From CAWARU01 sp963784575 (GTDB lineage Bacteria > Pseudomonadota > Gammaproteobacteria > UBA6186 > Azoamicaceae), in assembly GCA_963784575.1 (NCBI GenBank), contig CAWARU010000001.1:2480001-2544000 (forward strand): DNA of 64,000 nucleotides, given 5' to 3'. The notes beneath the pieces are model-generated. The model saw only the letters and a program-made list of their open reading frames with translations, searched no databases and was not told the DNA's origin. A program made the position numbers and the translations under genes. Shown piece after piece: positions 27,820-37,302 of this stretch. Position 1 is the first letter of the stretch, and every line of letters begins with the position of its first letter.

Positions 27820-30270
27820 ATGCCTATAAACCTAGATAATGAACCACCGATCATTCAAGCCGCAGCTCATGGCTATCATGAATTAGTATTGCATCTCATT
27901 CAGGATCAAGGACAAGATATTGAAACTACTGCAAGCAATGGTGCAACTGCAATTGCATTTGCTGCTTTTTATGGACATCTGGAAGTTGCAACAATTTTAT
28001 TACAGCAAAAGTGCGATATTGAAGCTTCTGCTACTTTCGATACGATTCCTGGTATGACGCCATTTTTATTGGCAGTACAAGCAGGAAGAGTGCAGATGGT
28101 GAAATTATTGTTGGCTCACGGGGCGCACTATAATATTCTTGCCGGTAATGATGGCGAATATAGTGCAGAAATCCTTGCTAGAGAATCGCCAGCAATACAT
28201 GATATTTTGAAAAATGTAAGCAGACTATTTTATCTTGCTGTCTTTAGCAAACATTGCATGGAATCCTATATAGTCCCCAGAGCTAGACCCGGTTTGATTG
28301 CACCCTCTGACAGGGTCCGCTCGCACGAATTTTTGAATTCAGAACCTTTGTTTGCTTCGTCAGATAGATTGTTGATGACAAGCCTTGCAGCAAGAAGCAG
28401 TACCAGCAGTATGCGTATGACACCAGAAGAAGAACTTCGTTACAGAGAAGAACGTTTTTTTAAAGAAATACAGGAATGCATCCGAGGGGGCGCAAGCGTA
28501 AAGCAAAGGGTTGCTGAAGATGATGGTGATGTGGAAGATTCATTGACACCACTGCTCCGGGCTATCGGCAGTGGTAGATTGCCCGCGGTTCGGGCATTGA
28601 TAGCCTTACGATCGGATGTCAAAGCGTGCGATTCACGTGGCAATACAGCGCTTTTATTGGCATGCGAAACCAGCAATTCGGTCGAGATCGTAGATTTCCT
28701 GCTCGGAGCGGCGGGAGGTGCAACGCTCGATGAAGAAAACGATGAAACGGAAACAGCTTTATCTCTCTCTATGCATGTACCTGCTATTTATCAATATTTG
28801 ATAGAAAAGAAAGGATTTCCATTAGAGAAGACAAACAAATACGGTGAAACAATTCTCTCTGTTGCAGCGCTACAAGGTTCATGGGACTTTTTGCAATATC
28901 TCTTTGAAAAAAGTCCTGTTAAACCAGAAATCAATGCTGTAGATAACAATGGTTTTAATGCATTGATGAAAGCTTTGCAGGGTGGACATAATGGCTTCGG
29001 CGTTCCAATCCCGATTATTGTGAAATATTTGATTAGTAAAGGAATCAATATTGAAGCAGTGGATAATTATGGTAGGTCTGCGTTAGATCTCGCAGAGGAG
29101 CGTTTATCCATCTTAATTTCTGAAGGTAAATCAGAAGTCGCCAAGCATCTTAAGAACGCAATAGGCATCTTGAAAGCAGCATTAGAATTGAATGCGCTAG
29201 CCCGGGGTGATGTTGCCACCATCTCTTTGGTAGATCTCCTAAGTGCAGGTGCAAGTGTGCATCAAAAAGGCAAGGATGGAAAAACACCGCTTCATTTGGT
29301 GATTGCATCAGAAACCTACAATGTTTCATTGCTTGAAGGATTGTTAGATGAAGGCGCTGATATAGAAACTTTGGATGACAGCAATGAAAACTCAGTAAAA
29401 CTAGCAAGTGCAATGAAAAATTATGAGATGCTTGCTATTTGCTTGCTGCATCGCACCAAGCTTGCAAAGGCATCGGAAAAAGTGGATATTAAAGCAGCTG
29501 CAGAGTTTACAGAGCGTGCTTTTTGGGTGGCCGATGGTCTCGAAGCTATACCCAAAGAAAATTTATATTACCATATGGGTAAGATTTTGAAGGAAAAATT
29601 GCGTGTACCAGACTATGCCTATAAAGCCTTTGAACAAGTAACGGATTATTGTGAGTACTATGAAGAAGCAAGAATGGCCTTAGCAGAGCTTCGATTCAGC
29701 AGTAGTGTGATTGAAGAAGGCGATTCAATTCTACCTTTGTCTTTGCAGGACACCTTAGATGAAAGTGATCAGGCACTCACTGCAGCAAGAAAAAAGAATT
29801 TATTGCCTGCTCTATTGTTCAGTTTGGAAGCGAGTTCAGCAAAAGGAGCTTCAAAATTGAGAGAGGGCATCACACGAGAAGTTTTTAATTTAGGTTTGAG
29901 TGATGCCATTCCTTTTGAAGATCCTACCACGCCAAAGGGAGCATATCAGTTGATGTTGCAATGCGATAAAATGCAGAAAGAAAAGGAACGTCATAAAAGA
30001 AAATATAAAGAAATTGCTGACGCGTTACAGGAAGAAAGGGTGAAGAATGCAAGACTAGAAGCATTGCTTAAAATGAAGAGAGATAAAATTTCTCCCTTAA
30101 CTCAGGTGCAATCTAGTGCGAAGCCTTCTGTATCGGAAATTCCTAAAGCAATGGAACCGGACAGTCCTAAAGCTTCAAAAAATGCTGATAAAGCAATGGA
30201 ACCGGACAGTCCTGAAGCCGCAAAAAATTCTGATAGAGAAGGGAAGGTCCTAAAACGCGTTTTTTCATAG
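27820..30270 (+). CDS. Ankyrin-repeat and coiled-coil protein (candidate effector)
   Basis: 816 residues; ATG follows AAAGGAG. Ankyrin units occupy residues ~8-115 and ~200-540 (TPFLLAVQAGRVQMVKLLLAHGA, NTALLLACETSNSVEIVDFLL, KTPLHLVIASETYNVSLLEGLLDEGAD). The two blocks are separated by a Ser/Arg-rich linker. Residues ~550-700 are helical. A coiled coil follows at ~705-765. Near the end a 45-bp tandem duplication (30148-30234) encodes KAMEPDSPKASKNAD twice with small changes. The protein ends EGKVLKRVFS, matching the basic-Phe-Ser tail of the ankyrin/YopJ protein. No signal peptide. The specific function is unknown. Confidence 0.85.
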   Translation: MPINLDNEPPIIQAAAHGYHELVLHLIQDQGQDIETTASNGATAIAFAAFYGHLEVATILLQQKCDIEASATFDTIPGMTPFLLAVQAGRVQMVKLLLAHGAHYNILAGNDGEYSAEILARESPAIHDILKNVSRLFYLAVFSKHCMESYIVPRARPGLIAPSDRVRSHEFLNSEPLFASSDRLLMTSLAARSSTSSMRMTPEEELRYREERFFKEIQECIRGGASVKQRVAEDDGDVEDSLTPLLRAIGSGRLPAVRALIALRSDVKACDSRGNTALLLACETSNSVEIVDFLLGAAGGATLDEENDETETALSLSMHVPAIYQYLIEKKGFPLEKTNKYGETILSVAALQGSWDFLQYLFEKSPVKPEINAVDNNGFNALMKALQGGHNGFGVPIPIIVKYLISKGINIEAVDNYGRSALDLAEERLSILISEGKSEVAKHLKNAIGILKAALELNALARGDVATISLVDLLSAGASVHQKGKDGKTPLHLVIASETYNVSLLEGLLDEGADIETLDDSNENSVKLASAMKNYEMLAICLLHRTKLAKASEKVDIKAAAEFTERAFWVADGLEAIPKENLYYHMGKILKEKLRVPDYAYKAFEQVTDYCEYYEEARMALAELRFSSSVIEEGDSILPLSLQDTLDESDQALTAARKKNLLPALLFSLEASSAKGASKLREGITREVFNLGLSDAIPFEDPTTPKGAYQLMLQCDKMQKEKERHKRKYKEIADALQEERVKNARLEALLKMKRDKISPLTQVQSSAKPSVSEIPKAMEPDSPKASKNADKAMEPDSPEAAKNSDREGKVLKRVFS

Positions 30271-30309
30271 TTCATAGTACATAGTTCTTAGTTATTAGAT
30301 CCTAGTTAG

Positions 30310-30340
30310 TTGATATTATTGTCAATGTATACGATATAAT
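30310..30340 (+). promoter_or_regulatory. Promoter of the glycolytic operon
   Basis: TTGATA (30310-30315) and a perfect TATAAT (30335-30340) are separated by 19 bases, which is slightly long. They lie 33 bases before the tkt start. This is the only good sigma-70-like site before the operon. Confidence 0.5.
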
Positions 30341-30372
30341 GGGATCTTACGTTTTAATGCTATGGAAAAAAT

Positions 30373-32448
30373 ATGACCTTCAAGAATAATTCTGGAAAGC
30401 CCTCACGACGTATCCTTGCCAATGCTATTCGAGCTCTAAGTATGGATGCTGTCCAAAAGGCTAATTCAGGTCATCCTGGTATGCCCATGGGGATGGCGGA
30501 TATCGCCGAAGTACTCTGGAACGATTTTTTACGCCATAATCCCCGAAATCCACATTGGATGAATCGGGATCGCTTTATATTATCAAATGGTCATGGTTCT
30601 ATGCTGCAATATTCCTTATTGCATATGACAGGATATGATCTCAGCATCGAAGAACTCAAGCATTTTCGGCAACTGCATTCCAGGACTCCGGGCCATCCAG
30701 AATATGATATTTCCCCAGGTGTTGAAACAACTACAGGCCCCTTAGGACAAGGGTTTGCAAATGCAGTTGGCATGGCTCTTGCCGAGCAATTATTGGGAAC
30801 GGAATTTAATACCGAGAATGACAAGATCATCGATCACTACACCTATTGTTTTGTGGGCGATGGCTGTCTTATGGAAGGCATCTCTCATGAAGTGGGATCT
30901 TTGGCAGGAACATTGGGTTTAAGCAAGCTCATCGTTTTTTGGGATGATAATGGCATTTCTATCGACGGCCGTGTCGTAGACTGGTTCCGAGATGACACGG
31001 CAAAACGCTTCCAATCCTACCATTGGCATGTTATCCCGGATGTGAATGGTCATGATTTTGAACAAATCAAGCAGGCCATAATGCGTGCGCAACAAGAAAC
31101 AGAAAAACCAACGCTCATTTGTTGCAAAACTGTGATCGGATATGGTGCGCCAAACTTGGAAGGCACTGAAAAAACGCATGGTGCAGCTTTAGGTGAAGAT
31201 GAGGTCTTGGCTGCACGCCGAAAATTGGATTGGGAATACCCGCCTTTCGAAATACCTGAACAAATTTATAAAGCCTGGAATGCGGTGTCAAAAGGTGCTG
31301 ATTTTGAACGAGCATGGCAGGCAAAATTGGAACGTTATGCCGCTCGATATCCTGAGCGATTTCAAGAATTAAACCGCAGAATAGCAGGAAAATTACCAGT
31401 AGATTTTCATGAAAGGTTGCATTCCTATATTCATGAAACGCAGCAAAACTGCGAAACTTTAGCGACTCGCAAAGCTTCCCAAAAAACTTTGGAATTACTG
31501 GTACCAATGTTACCAGAGCTCTTTGGAGGATCTGCAGATCTTTCTGAATCCAATTTAACGCACACAAAATTCTCAAAAGCGATTAAACCACATCATTTGC
31601 TAGGAAATTATCTCTACTATGGGGTGAGAGAATTTGGCATGTCCGCTATGATGAATGGCATGGCTTTGTATAAAGGTTTTATTCCCTATGGGGGAACTTT
31701 TTTGACATTTTTGGATTATGCTCGGAATGCAGTTCGAATGGCTGCCCTTATGAAACAAAGGGTAATCTTTGTGTACACCCATGATTCCGTTGGCTTGGGT
31801 GAGGATGGTCCAACGCACCAGCCGATAGAGCATCTTTGCATGTTGAGAGCAACTCCAAATATGTCTCTCTGGCGTCCCTGCGATGCGACGGAAACAGCAG
31901 TGGCATGGCAAATGGCTTTACTACGTGAAGTGGGACCGACCAGTTTGGCCTTGACTCGTCAAGCCATACCGCATCAAAAAAGAAATAATGCGCAGATTAT
32001 TTTGATTTCAAAGGGCGGTTATATTTTGTTTGATCCTGCACCGACGCCCGATGCTATTATTATTGCAACGGGTTCTGAAGTAGCACTTGCAATAGAAGCA
32101 GCGCAAAAATTGCAAGAATCAGATAAGAAATTTTTTATTCGCGTGGTCTCTATGCCCTCTACTGATGTTTTTGAATCGCAATCTCTGGAATACAAAGAAT
32201 CTGTACTGCCAAGTCATATCAGGGCACGTGTCGCAGTAGAGGCAGCTGCCACTTTGGATTGGTACAAATGGGTAGGGTTAGACGGCGCAGTAGTTGGTAT
32301 TGATAGATTCGGTGAATCGGCACCCTGCGCAAAAGTATTTGAAGCTTTAAATATCAATGTAGAATCGGTCATAAAAGCAGTGAAAGAAGTTTTGGCAAAA
32401 AATCGGTTAGGAGTAAGAAAAGGACATACGCAGGAGGAATTGAAATGA
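30373..32448 (+). CDS. tkt: Transketolase
   Basis: 691 residues, full family length. Thiamine-diphosphate and active-site motifs are in order: KANSGHPGMPMGMADIAEVLW, DRFILSNGHGSML, TTGPLGQGFANAVGMALAE, and FVGDGCLMEGISHE followed by WDDNGISIDG (ThDP/metal site). Later come EFGMSAMMNGMAL and THDSVGLGEDGPTHQP, which contains catalytic histidines. It links the pentose-phosphate pathway to glycolysis. Its stop overlaps the gap start (ATGA), so they are coupled. It is the first gene of the tkt-gap-pgk-pyk-fba operon. Confidence 0.97.
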   Translation: MTFKNNSGKPSRRILANAIRALSMDAVQKANSGHPGMPMGMADIAEVLWNDFLRHNPRNPHWMNRDRFILSNGHGSMLQYSLLHMTGYDLSIEELKHFRQLHSRTPGHPEYDISPGVETTTGPLGQGFANAVGMALAEQLLGTEFNTENDKIIDHYTYCFVGDGCLMEGISHEVGSLAGTLGLSKLIVFWDDNGISIDGRVVDWFRDDTAKRFQSYHWHVIPDVNGHDFEQIKQAIMRAQQETEKPTLICCKTVIGYGAPNLEGTEKTHGAALGEDEVLAARRKLDWEYPPFEIPEQIYKAWNAVSKGADFERAWQAKLERYAARYPERFQELNRRIAGKLPVDFHERLHSYIHETQQNCETLATRKASQKTLELLVPMLPELFGGSADLSESNLTHTKFSKAIKPHHLLGNYLYYGVREFGMSAMMNGMALYKGFIPYGGTFLTFLDYARNAVRMAALMKQRVIFVYTHDSVGLGEDGPTHQPIEHLCMLRATPNMSLWRPCDATETAVAWQMALLREVGPTSLALTRQAIPHQKRNNAQIILISKGGYILFDPAPTPDAIIIATGSEVALAIEAAQKLQESDKKFFIRVVSMPSTDVFESQSLEYKESVLPSHIRARVAVEAAATLDWYKWVGLDGAVVGIDRFGESAPCAKVFEALNINVESVIKAVKEVLAKNRLGVRKGHTQEELK

Positions 32449-33467
32449 CAATCAACATTGCAATCAATGGCTACGGTAGAATTGGCCGTAATATATTAAG
32501 AGCACTTTATGAAGCGAAAGCCAAAAAAGAACGCGATCACTTGCAAGAAATGCAAATTGTGGCCATCAATGATTTAGGCGACGCTAAAACAAATGCCCAC
32601 TTAACTTTGCATGATACGACGCATGGTCCTTTTCGGGGCAGTGTTACGGTCGAAGACGATAAGCTCATTGTCAATGGAGACAAAATTAAGGTTTTTTCAG
32701 AACGCAATCCTCTGAATATTCCCTGGAAAGATCTCAATGTAGATGTCGTGTTGGAATGTACCGGTTTCTTTGCGAGTAAAGCGAAGGCCGAGGCGCATTT
32801 GAAAGGAGGAGCCAAAAAAGTTCTGATTTCTGCGCCAGCCGGAAATGACTTGCCTACCATTGTTTATGGTATCAATCATAAGATTCTAAAACCATCAGAC
32901 ACCATAGTTTCTAATGCCTCTTGTACTACAAATTGCTTAGTCCCCTTAGTGAAGCCACTGCATGAGAAACTTAAAATGGAGAAAGGCTTGATGACTACCG
33001 TTCATGCCTATACTAATGATCAAGTCCTAACAGATGTTTATCATGAAGATTTACGGCGCGCCCGTTCGGCCACGCACTCCTTGATCCCAACTAAAACCGG
33101 AGCGGCATCCGCAATTGGCCTGGTGATGCCAGAGCTTAATGGAAAATTGGATGGTTTTTCCATTCGCGTGCCAGTTTTAAATGTTTCTGTGGTTGATTTA
33201 AGTTTTGTAGCTTCACGAGATACTTCTGTTCAAGAAGTCAACGATATTTTGAAGCAAGCCTCTCAGGGCGAACTGAAAGACATTACTGCAATCAATGAAC
33301 TTCCTTTGGTTTCTATTGATTTTAATCATCATGAAGCTTCTTCTATTTTTGATCTCACGCAAACCAAAGTGATAGGAAATTTGGTGAAAGTATTGTCATG
33401 GTATGACAATGAATGGGGTTTTTCGAATCGGATGTTGGATACAGCAAATTATCTGGCTAGGTGTTAG
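32445..33467 (+). CDS. gap: Glyceraldehyde-3-phosphate dehydrogenase
   Basis: 340 residues; ATG lies 6 bases after AGGAGG inside the end of tkt. The Rossmann start NGYGRIGRNILRAL and the active-site SNASCTTNCLVPL with catalytic Cys160 are present. TGAASAIGLVMPELNGKLDGFSIRVP and the C-terminal SWYDNEWGFSNRM complete the family pattern. It oxidises glyceraldehyde-3-phosphate to 1,3-bisphosphoglycerate with NAD(P)+, in the cytoplasm. It is followed by pgk after 21 bases. Confidence 0.97.
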   Translation: MTINIAINGYGRIGRNILRALYEAKAKKERDHLQEMQIVAINDLGDAKTNAHLTLHDTTHGPFRGSVTVEDDKLIVNGDKIKVFSERNPLNIPWKDLNVDVVLECTGFFASKAKAEAHLKGGAKKVLISAPAGNDLPTIVYGINHKILKPSDTIVSNASCTTNCLVPLVKPLHEKLKMEKGLMTTVHAYTNDQVLTDVYHEDLRRARSATHSLIPTKTGAASAIGLVMPELNGKLDGFSIRVPVLNVSVVDLSFVASRDTSVQEVNDILKQASQGELKDITAINELPLVSIDFNHHEASSIFDLTQTKVIGNLVKVLSWYDNEWGFSNRMLDTANYLARC

Positions 33468-33488
33468 CAATAAGTGTTAGAAAAAAGC

Positions 33489-34726
33489 ATGAATTATCTT
33501 CGAATGCAGGATTTGGATTTAAAGGATAAACGCGTTATTATTCGTGTCGATTTCAATGTTCCCATGAAAGAAGGCATCATAACTAACGATGCCCGCATCC
33601 GCGCAGAAATCCCGACTTTAGAACTGGCTCAAAAAAAGGGGCCAGAATTCTCATTTTATCTCATCTGGGCCGGCCAAAAGAGGGCGTTAATTCAGAGGAA
33701 TTTTCCCTGCGCCCGATAACGAATATTCTATCCACACTTTTAAAACGAGAGGTTCGTTTTGAAAAAGATTGGCTAGCGCATGCCTCCTTTAAATCTGGCG
33801 AAATCGTATTGGGTGAAAATGTGCGTTTTAATAAAGGGGAAGATAGCAATGACGAAAAACTTGCTCATCAAATGGCTTCTCTTTGCGATGTTTTTATCAT
33901 GGATGCTTTTGCAACAGCACATCGCGCCCAAGCCTCAACGGTAGGGATTGCAGAATTTGCTCCAATTGCCGCAGCAGGCCCACTGCTCTCTGCAGAGCTT
34001 GATGCGCTTGGCGCGGTACTCAAATCTCCTAAACGACCTTTGATTGCCATTGTTGGGGGTGCAAAAGTTTCCAGTAAATTATTGGTTCTAGAGAGCTTGC
34101 TTAAAAAAGTGGACTGCTTAATCTTAGGAGGTGGAATAGCCAATACCTTTTTAAAAGCAAAAGGTGTTTCTATCGGAAGTTCCTTGTATGAACCAGACCT
34201 TGTGCCAATTGCAAAAAAATTGTTTATAGAAGCCGCCAACAATCATGTTCAAATCGTGTTGCCTTTGGATGTTATTGTCGCGGAAGAGATTTCAGAGCAG
34301 GCATCATTGCGAGAAGTCATGGTGTCAAGTCCCGATGAAAGTAAAATTAAAGATTCTGACAAAATAACAGACCGAGAAAAAATACTGGATGTTGGAAGCA
34401 AAACTTGTGCACATTACAACAGCATATTAAGTGATGCTGGCACGATTCTTTGGAATGGCCCTGTAGGGGTATTTGAATATAGAAATTTTGCTTCGGGTAC
34501 CCGAGCATTGAGTGAAAGCATTGCAGCATCAAAAGCTTTTTCAATAGCGGGCGGAGGAGAAACCTTGGCTGCTATTGAGCAATTTGGAGTTGCTGAGAAA
34601 ATTTCCTATATTTCAACAGGGGGAGGTGCGTTTTTGGAGTACTTGGAAGGCAAGACTCTCCCTGCAGTTCAGATCCTCGAACAGCGGGGAACCCCTCATG
34701 TGAGTGATTTGGCCAAAGGAGAATAG
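33489..34726 (+). pseudogene. pgk: Phosphoglycerate kinase, in two frames joined by a -1 change
   Basis: The N-terminal frame starts at ATG 33489 (MNYLRMQDLDLKDKRVIIRVDFNVP) and stops at 33717. The remainder is in the -1 frame to 34726, giving about 412 residues when joined. The join lies at CAA AAA AAG GGG. Slipping back one base at A AAA AAG (33632-33638) gives QKKGARILILSHLGRP, the exact family sequence. Downstream, GGCCAGA can pair with TCTGGGCC. All later motifs are intact (GENVRFNKGE, DVFIMDAFATAHRAQAS, GGGETLAAI). Whether this is recoding, transcript slippage or a missing base in the A7G4 run cannot be decided here. The enzyme makes ATP from 1,3-bisphosphoglycerate. Confidence 0.85.
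33632..33671 (+). promoter_or_regulatory. Candidate -1 frameshift site in pgk (slippery heptamer plus stem)
   Basis: A AAA AAG (33632-33638) is in the correct phase (CAA AAA AAG), the same heptamer as in E. coli dnaX. GGCCAGA (33640-33646) can pair with TCTGG(G)CC (33664-33671) with one bulge. The spacer is shorter than the usual 5-9 bases. The alternative is a sequencing indel. Confidence 0.4.
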
Positions 34727-34727
34727 C

Positions 34728-36158
34728 GTGACAGCATTAAGACGAACTAAAATTATTGCCACCTTAGGACCAGCAACAGATGCTCCTGGCATGCTCCGTG
34801 AATTGATAGTGGCTGGCATCAATCTGGTTCGCATCAATATGTCACATGGCCGACACGAAGAACATCTGCAGCGTATTGAAGCTACCCGCAGAATTGCAGA
34901 CGAACTGCGAAAAGAAGTGGGCATATTAATTGATTTACAGGGTCCAAAAATCAGAATTGCTCGGTTTAAAGAAGGTGCCATTGTTTTAGAACCCGGCGCT
35001 CGATTTATTTTGGATCCACAGTTGCCTGATGATGCTGGAACTCTAGATACCGTTGGCATTGACTATAAAAAATTGCCAGAGGAAGTAAAAATCGGGGATG
35101 TTTTGCTATTAAATGATGGACTCATCATGCTTGAAGTCACAGACATCGAGGCAGGCAGAGTCATCACAAAAGTTAAGCTTGGTGGAAAATTATCGAATCA
35201 TAAGGGCATTAACCGACGAGGCGGTGGGCTTACTGCCCCGTCGCTTACCGAAAAAGATCACAAAGATATTATTTTTGCAGCAAAAATGCAGGCAGATTAT
35301 GTGGCAGTTTCTTTTGTGCGTTCCGCAACCGACATTCAGGATGCCAGAACCTTGCTGCAAGACGCTGGAAGCCGTGCAGGGATCATCGGCAAAATTGAGC
35401 GTGCTGAGGCTGTGGAAGCGTTGGATGACATCATTCGTCGGGCTGATGCAGTCATGGTGGCTCGAGGAGATCTGGGTGTTGAAATTGGCTATGCGGAATT
35501 GCCTTTTGTTCAGAAACATATCATCGGTCGAGCGCGCGCATTAGATCGCGCTGTCATCACCGCCACGCAAATGATGGAATCGATGATACAAAATCCTATT
35601 CCAACTCGTGCGGAAGTCTCTGATGTGGCGAACGCGGTTTTAGATGGCACAGATGCGGTCATGCTTTCTGCGGAAACCGCTACAGGAAGTTTTCCTGATA
35701 AGGCTGTTGCCACTATGGCAGAAGTTTGCTTGGGGGCGGAACGACAGCGTAGCACTCAAGTATCAAACCATCGTTTAGAATGTCAGTTTAAGCGTGTTGA
35801 TGAAGCCATTGCGATGGCGGCAATGTACACCGCCAATCATCTCCATGCCAAAGCGATCATCGCATTGACAGAATCAGGTTCAACGCCGCTTTGGATGTCA
35901 CGCATGCGTTCAGGGATTCCTGTTTTTGGCATGTGCCGCCATAAATCTGCACGAGGCAGGATGACACTTTATCGTGGCGTATATCCGATTGCTTTTGATG
36001 TGACAAGCTTTGCTAGAGGACGAGTCACTGAGGAAGCCGTACGAAAATTAATGGAAATATATGATGCAAAAGCAGGAGATCATGTGATTCTCACCAAAGG
36101 TGATACTATGGGAGAAGGCGGCGGTGCGAATACGATGAAGATTTTAACGGTAGAGTAA
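34728..36158 (+). CDS. pyk: Pyruvate kinase
   Basis: 476 residues. The start is GTG 34728, seven bases after AAGGAG and one base after the pgk stop. The frame is also open upstream, but only inside pgk. Motifs are RTKIIATLGPATD, VRINMSHG, LIDLQGPKIRI, the metal/substrate region GIIGKIERAEAVE, MVARGDLGVEI, TATQMMESMI, and DGTDAVMLSAETATG. It converts PEP and ADP to pyruvate and ATP. It resembles the PykA type. Fourth gene of the operon. Confidence 0.96.
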   Translation: MTALRRTKIIATLGPATDAPGMLRELIVAGINLVRINMSHGRHEEHLQRIEATRRIADELRKEVGILIDLQGPKIRIARFKEGAIVLEPGARFILDPQLPDDAGTLDTVGIDYKKLPEEVKIGDVLLLNDGLIMLEVTDIEAGRVITKVKLGGKLSNHKGINRRGGGLTAPSLTEKDHKDIIFAAKMQADYVAVSFVRSATDIQDARTLLQDAGSRAGIIGKIERAEAVEALDDIIRRADAVMVARGDLGVEIGYAELPFVQKHIIGRARALDRAVITATQMMESMIQNPIPTRAEVSDVANAVLDGTDAVMLSAETATGSFPDKAVATMAEVCLGAERQRSTQVSNHRLECQFKRVDEAIAMAAMYTANHLHAKAIIALTESGSTPLWMSRMRSGIPVFGMCRHKSARGRMTLYRGVYPIAFDVTSFARGRVTEEAVRKLMEIYDAKAGDHVILTKGDTMGEGGGANTMKILTVE

Positions 36159-36205
36159 TAATTTAATTTAACTTAGTTTAACTTAATTTGAGCGAGGAGA
36201 TTAAT

Positions 36206-37270
36206 ATGGGTCTCATTACATTAAGACAATTGCTTGATCATGCAGCAGAGCATCAATATGGTGTGCCCGCTTTCAATGTAAACAATTTAGAACAAATGCG
36301 TGCCATCATGGAAGCTGCGGATGCTACAGAGAGCCCGGTGATCGTGCAAGCTTCTGCGGGTGCAAGACAATATGCAGGCCCTCGTTTTCTGCGTCATTTG
36401 ATCTTGGCAGCCACAGAAGAGTTTCCTCACATTCCGATTTGTATGCATCAAGATCATGGTGCATCACCTGCAGTTTGCCAACGCTCAATCCAGCTTGGAT
36501 TCACTTCTGTGATGATGGATGGATCTTTGAAAGAAGATATGAAAACACCTTCCGACTTTGATTACAACGTTGAAGTTACCCGCTTCACGACGACTATGGC
36601 GCATGCCTGTGGTGTTTCTGTAGAAGGCGAGCTTGGTTGCTTAGGCTCACTTGAAACCGGCAAGGCTGACAAAGAAGATGGTTCTGGCGCAGAAGGACAT
36701 TTAAGTCGTGAAATGCTGCTCACCGATCCTGAGCAAGCAGCTGAATTTGTACGAGCCACCAAAGTAGATGCTTTGGCGATTGCAATTGGAACGAGCCATG
36801 GCGCTTATAAATTTAAGCGCCCGCCCACGGGAGAAGTATTGGCAATGGAGCGTGTTAAAGAAATACATCGTCGTCTTCCAGACACCCACTTGGTGATGCA
36901 TGGCTCTTCTTCAGTGCCTGCTGAGTGGTTGAAAATCATCGATGAATATGGCGGCAAAATAGGGGAAACTTATGGCGTGCCTGTCTCTGAGATTCAGGAG
37001 GGCATCAAACATGGCGTGCGAAAGATTAATATAGACACAGATTTGCGCCTGGCCTGCACCGGGGCGATTCGACGCTATTTGGCCCAAAATCCTGGCGAGT
37101 TTGATCCGCGCAAGTACAATAATGATGCCAAAAAAGCCATGATGGAGATCTGCAAGGCGCGTTATGAAGCGTTTGGTACCGCGGGACAAGCGCCAAAAAT
37201 TAAGCCTCTCAGTGTTGAGAAGATGGCAGAACTCTATGCGAAGGGCAAGCTTGACCCTAGGATTAGTTAA
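36206..37270 (+). CDS. fba: Class II fructose-bisphosphate aldolase
   Basis: 354 residues. ATG 36206 follows GAGGAG by about 6 bases; a TTG 18 bases upstream is in frame but less likely. Zinc and substrate motifs are VPAFNVNNLEQMRAI, CMHQDHGAS (zinc histidine), VEGELGCLG, IAIGTSHGAYKF, VMHGSSSVP and KINIDTDLRLA. Length and motifs fit the CbbA-like (Calvin-type) subclass. It cleaves fructose-1,6-bisphosphate reversibly. Last gene of the operon, 47 bases after pyk. Confidence 0.96.
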   Translation: MGLITLRQLLDHAAEHQYGVPAFNVNNLEQMRAIMEAADATESPVIVQASAGARQYAGPRFLRHLILAATEEFPHIPICMHQDHGASPAVCQRSIQLGFTSVMMDGSLKEDMKTPSDFDYNVEVTRFTTTMAHACGVSVEGELGCLGSLETGKADKEDGSGAEGHLSREMLLTDPEQAAEFVRATKVDALAIAIGTSHGAYKFKRPPTGEVLAMERVKEIHRRLPDTHLVMHGSSSVPAEWLKIIDEYGGKIGETYGVPVSEIQEGIKHGVRKINIDTDLRLACTGAIRRYLAQNPGEFDPRKYNNDAKKAMMEICKARYEAFGTAGQAPKIKPLSVEKMAELYAKGKLDPRIS

Positions 37271-37302
37271 AGTTTAAATCTTTAAGATTTTTTGGCCGGA
37301 GC
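37270..37302. terminator. Weak terminator-like hairpin after fba
   Basis: AAATCTT-T-AAGATTTTTT lies between the converging fba and UIM genes. The stem is AT-rich and short but ends in T6 on the plus strand. Confidence 0.3.
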
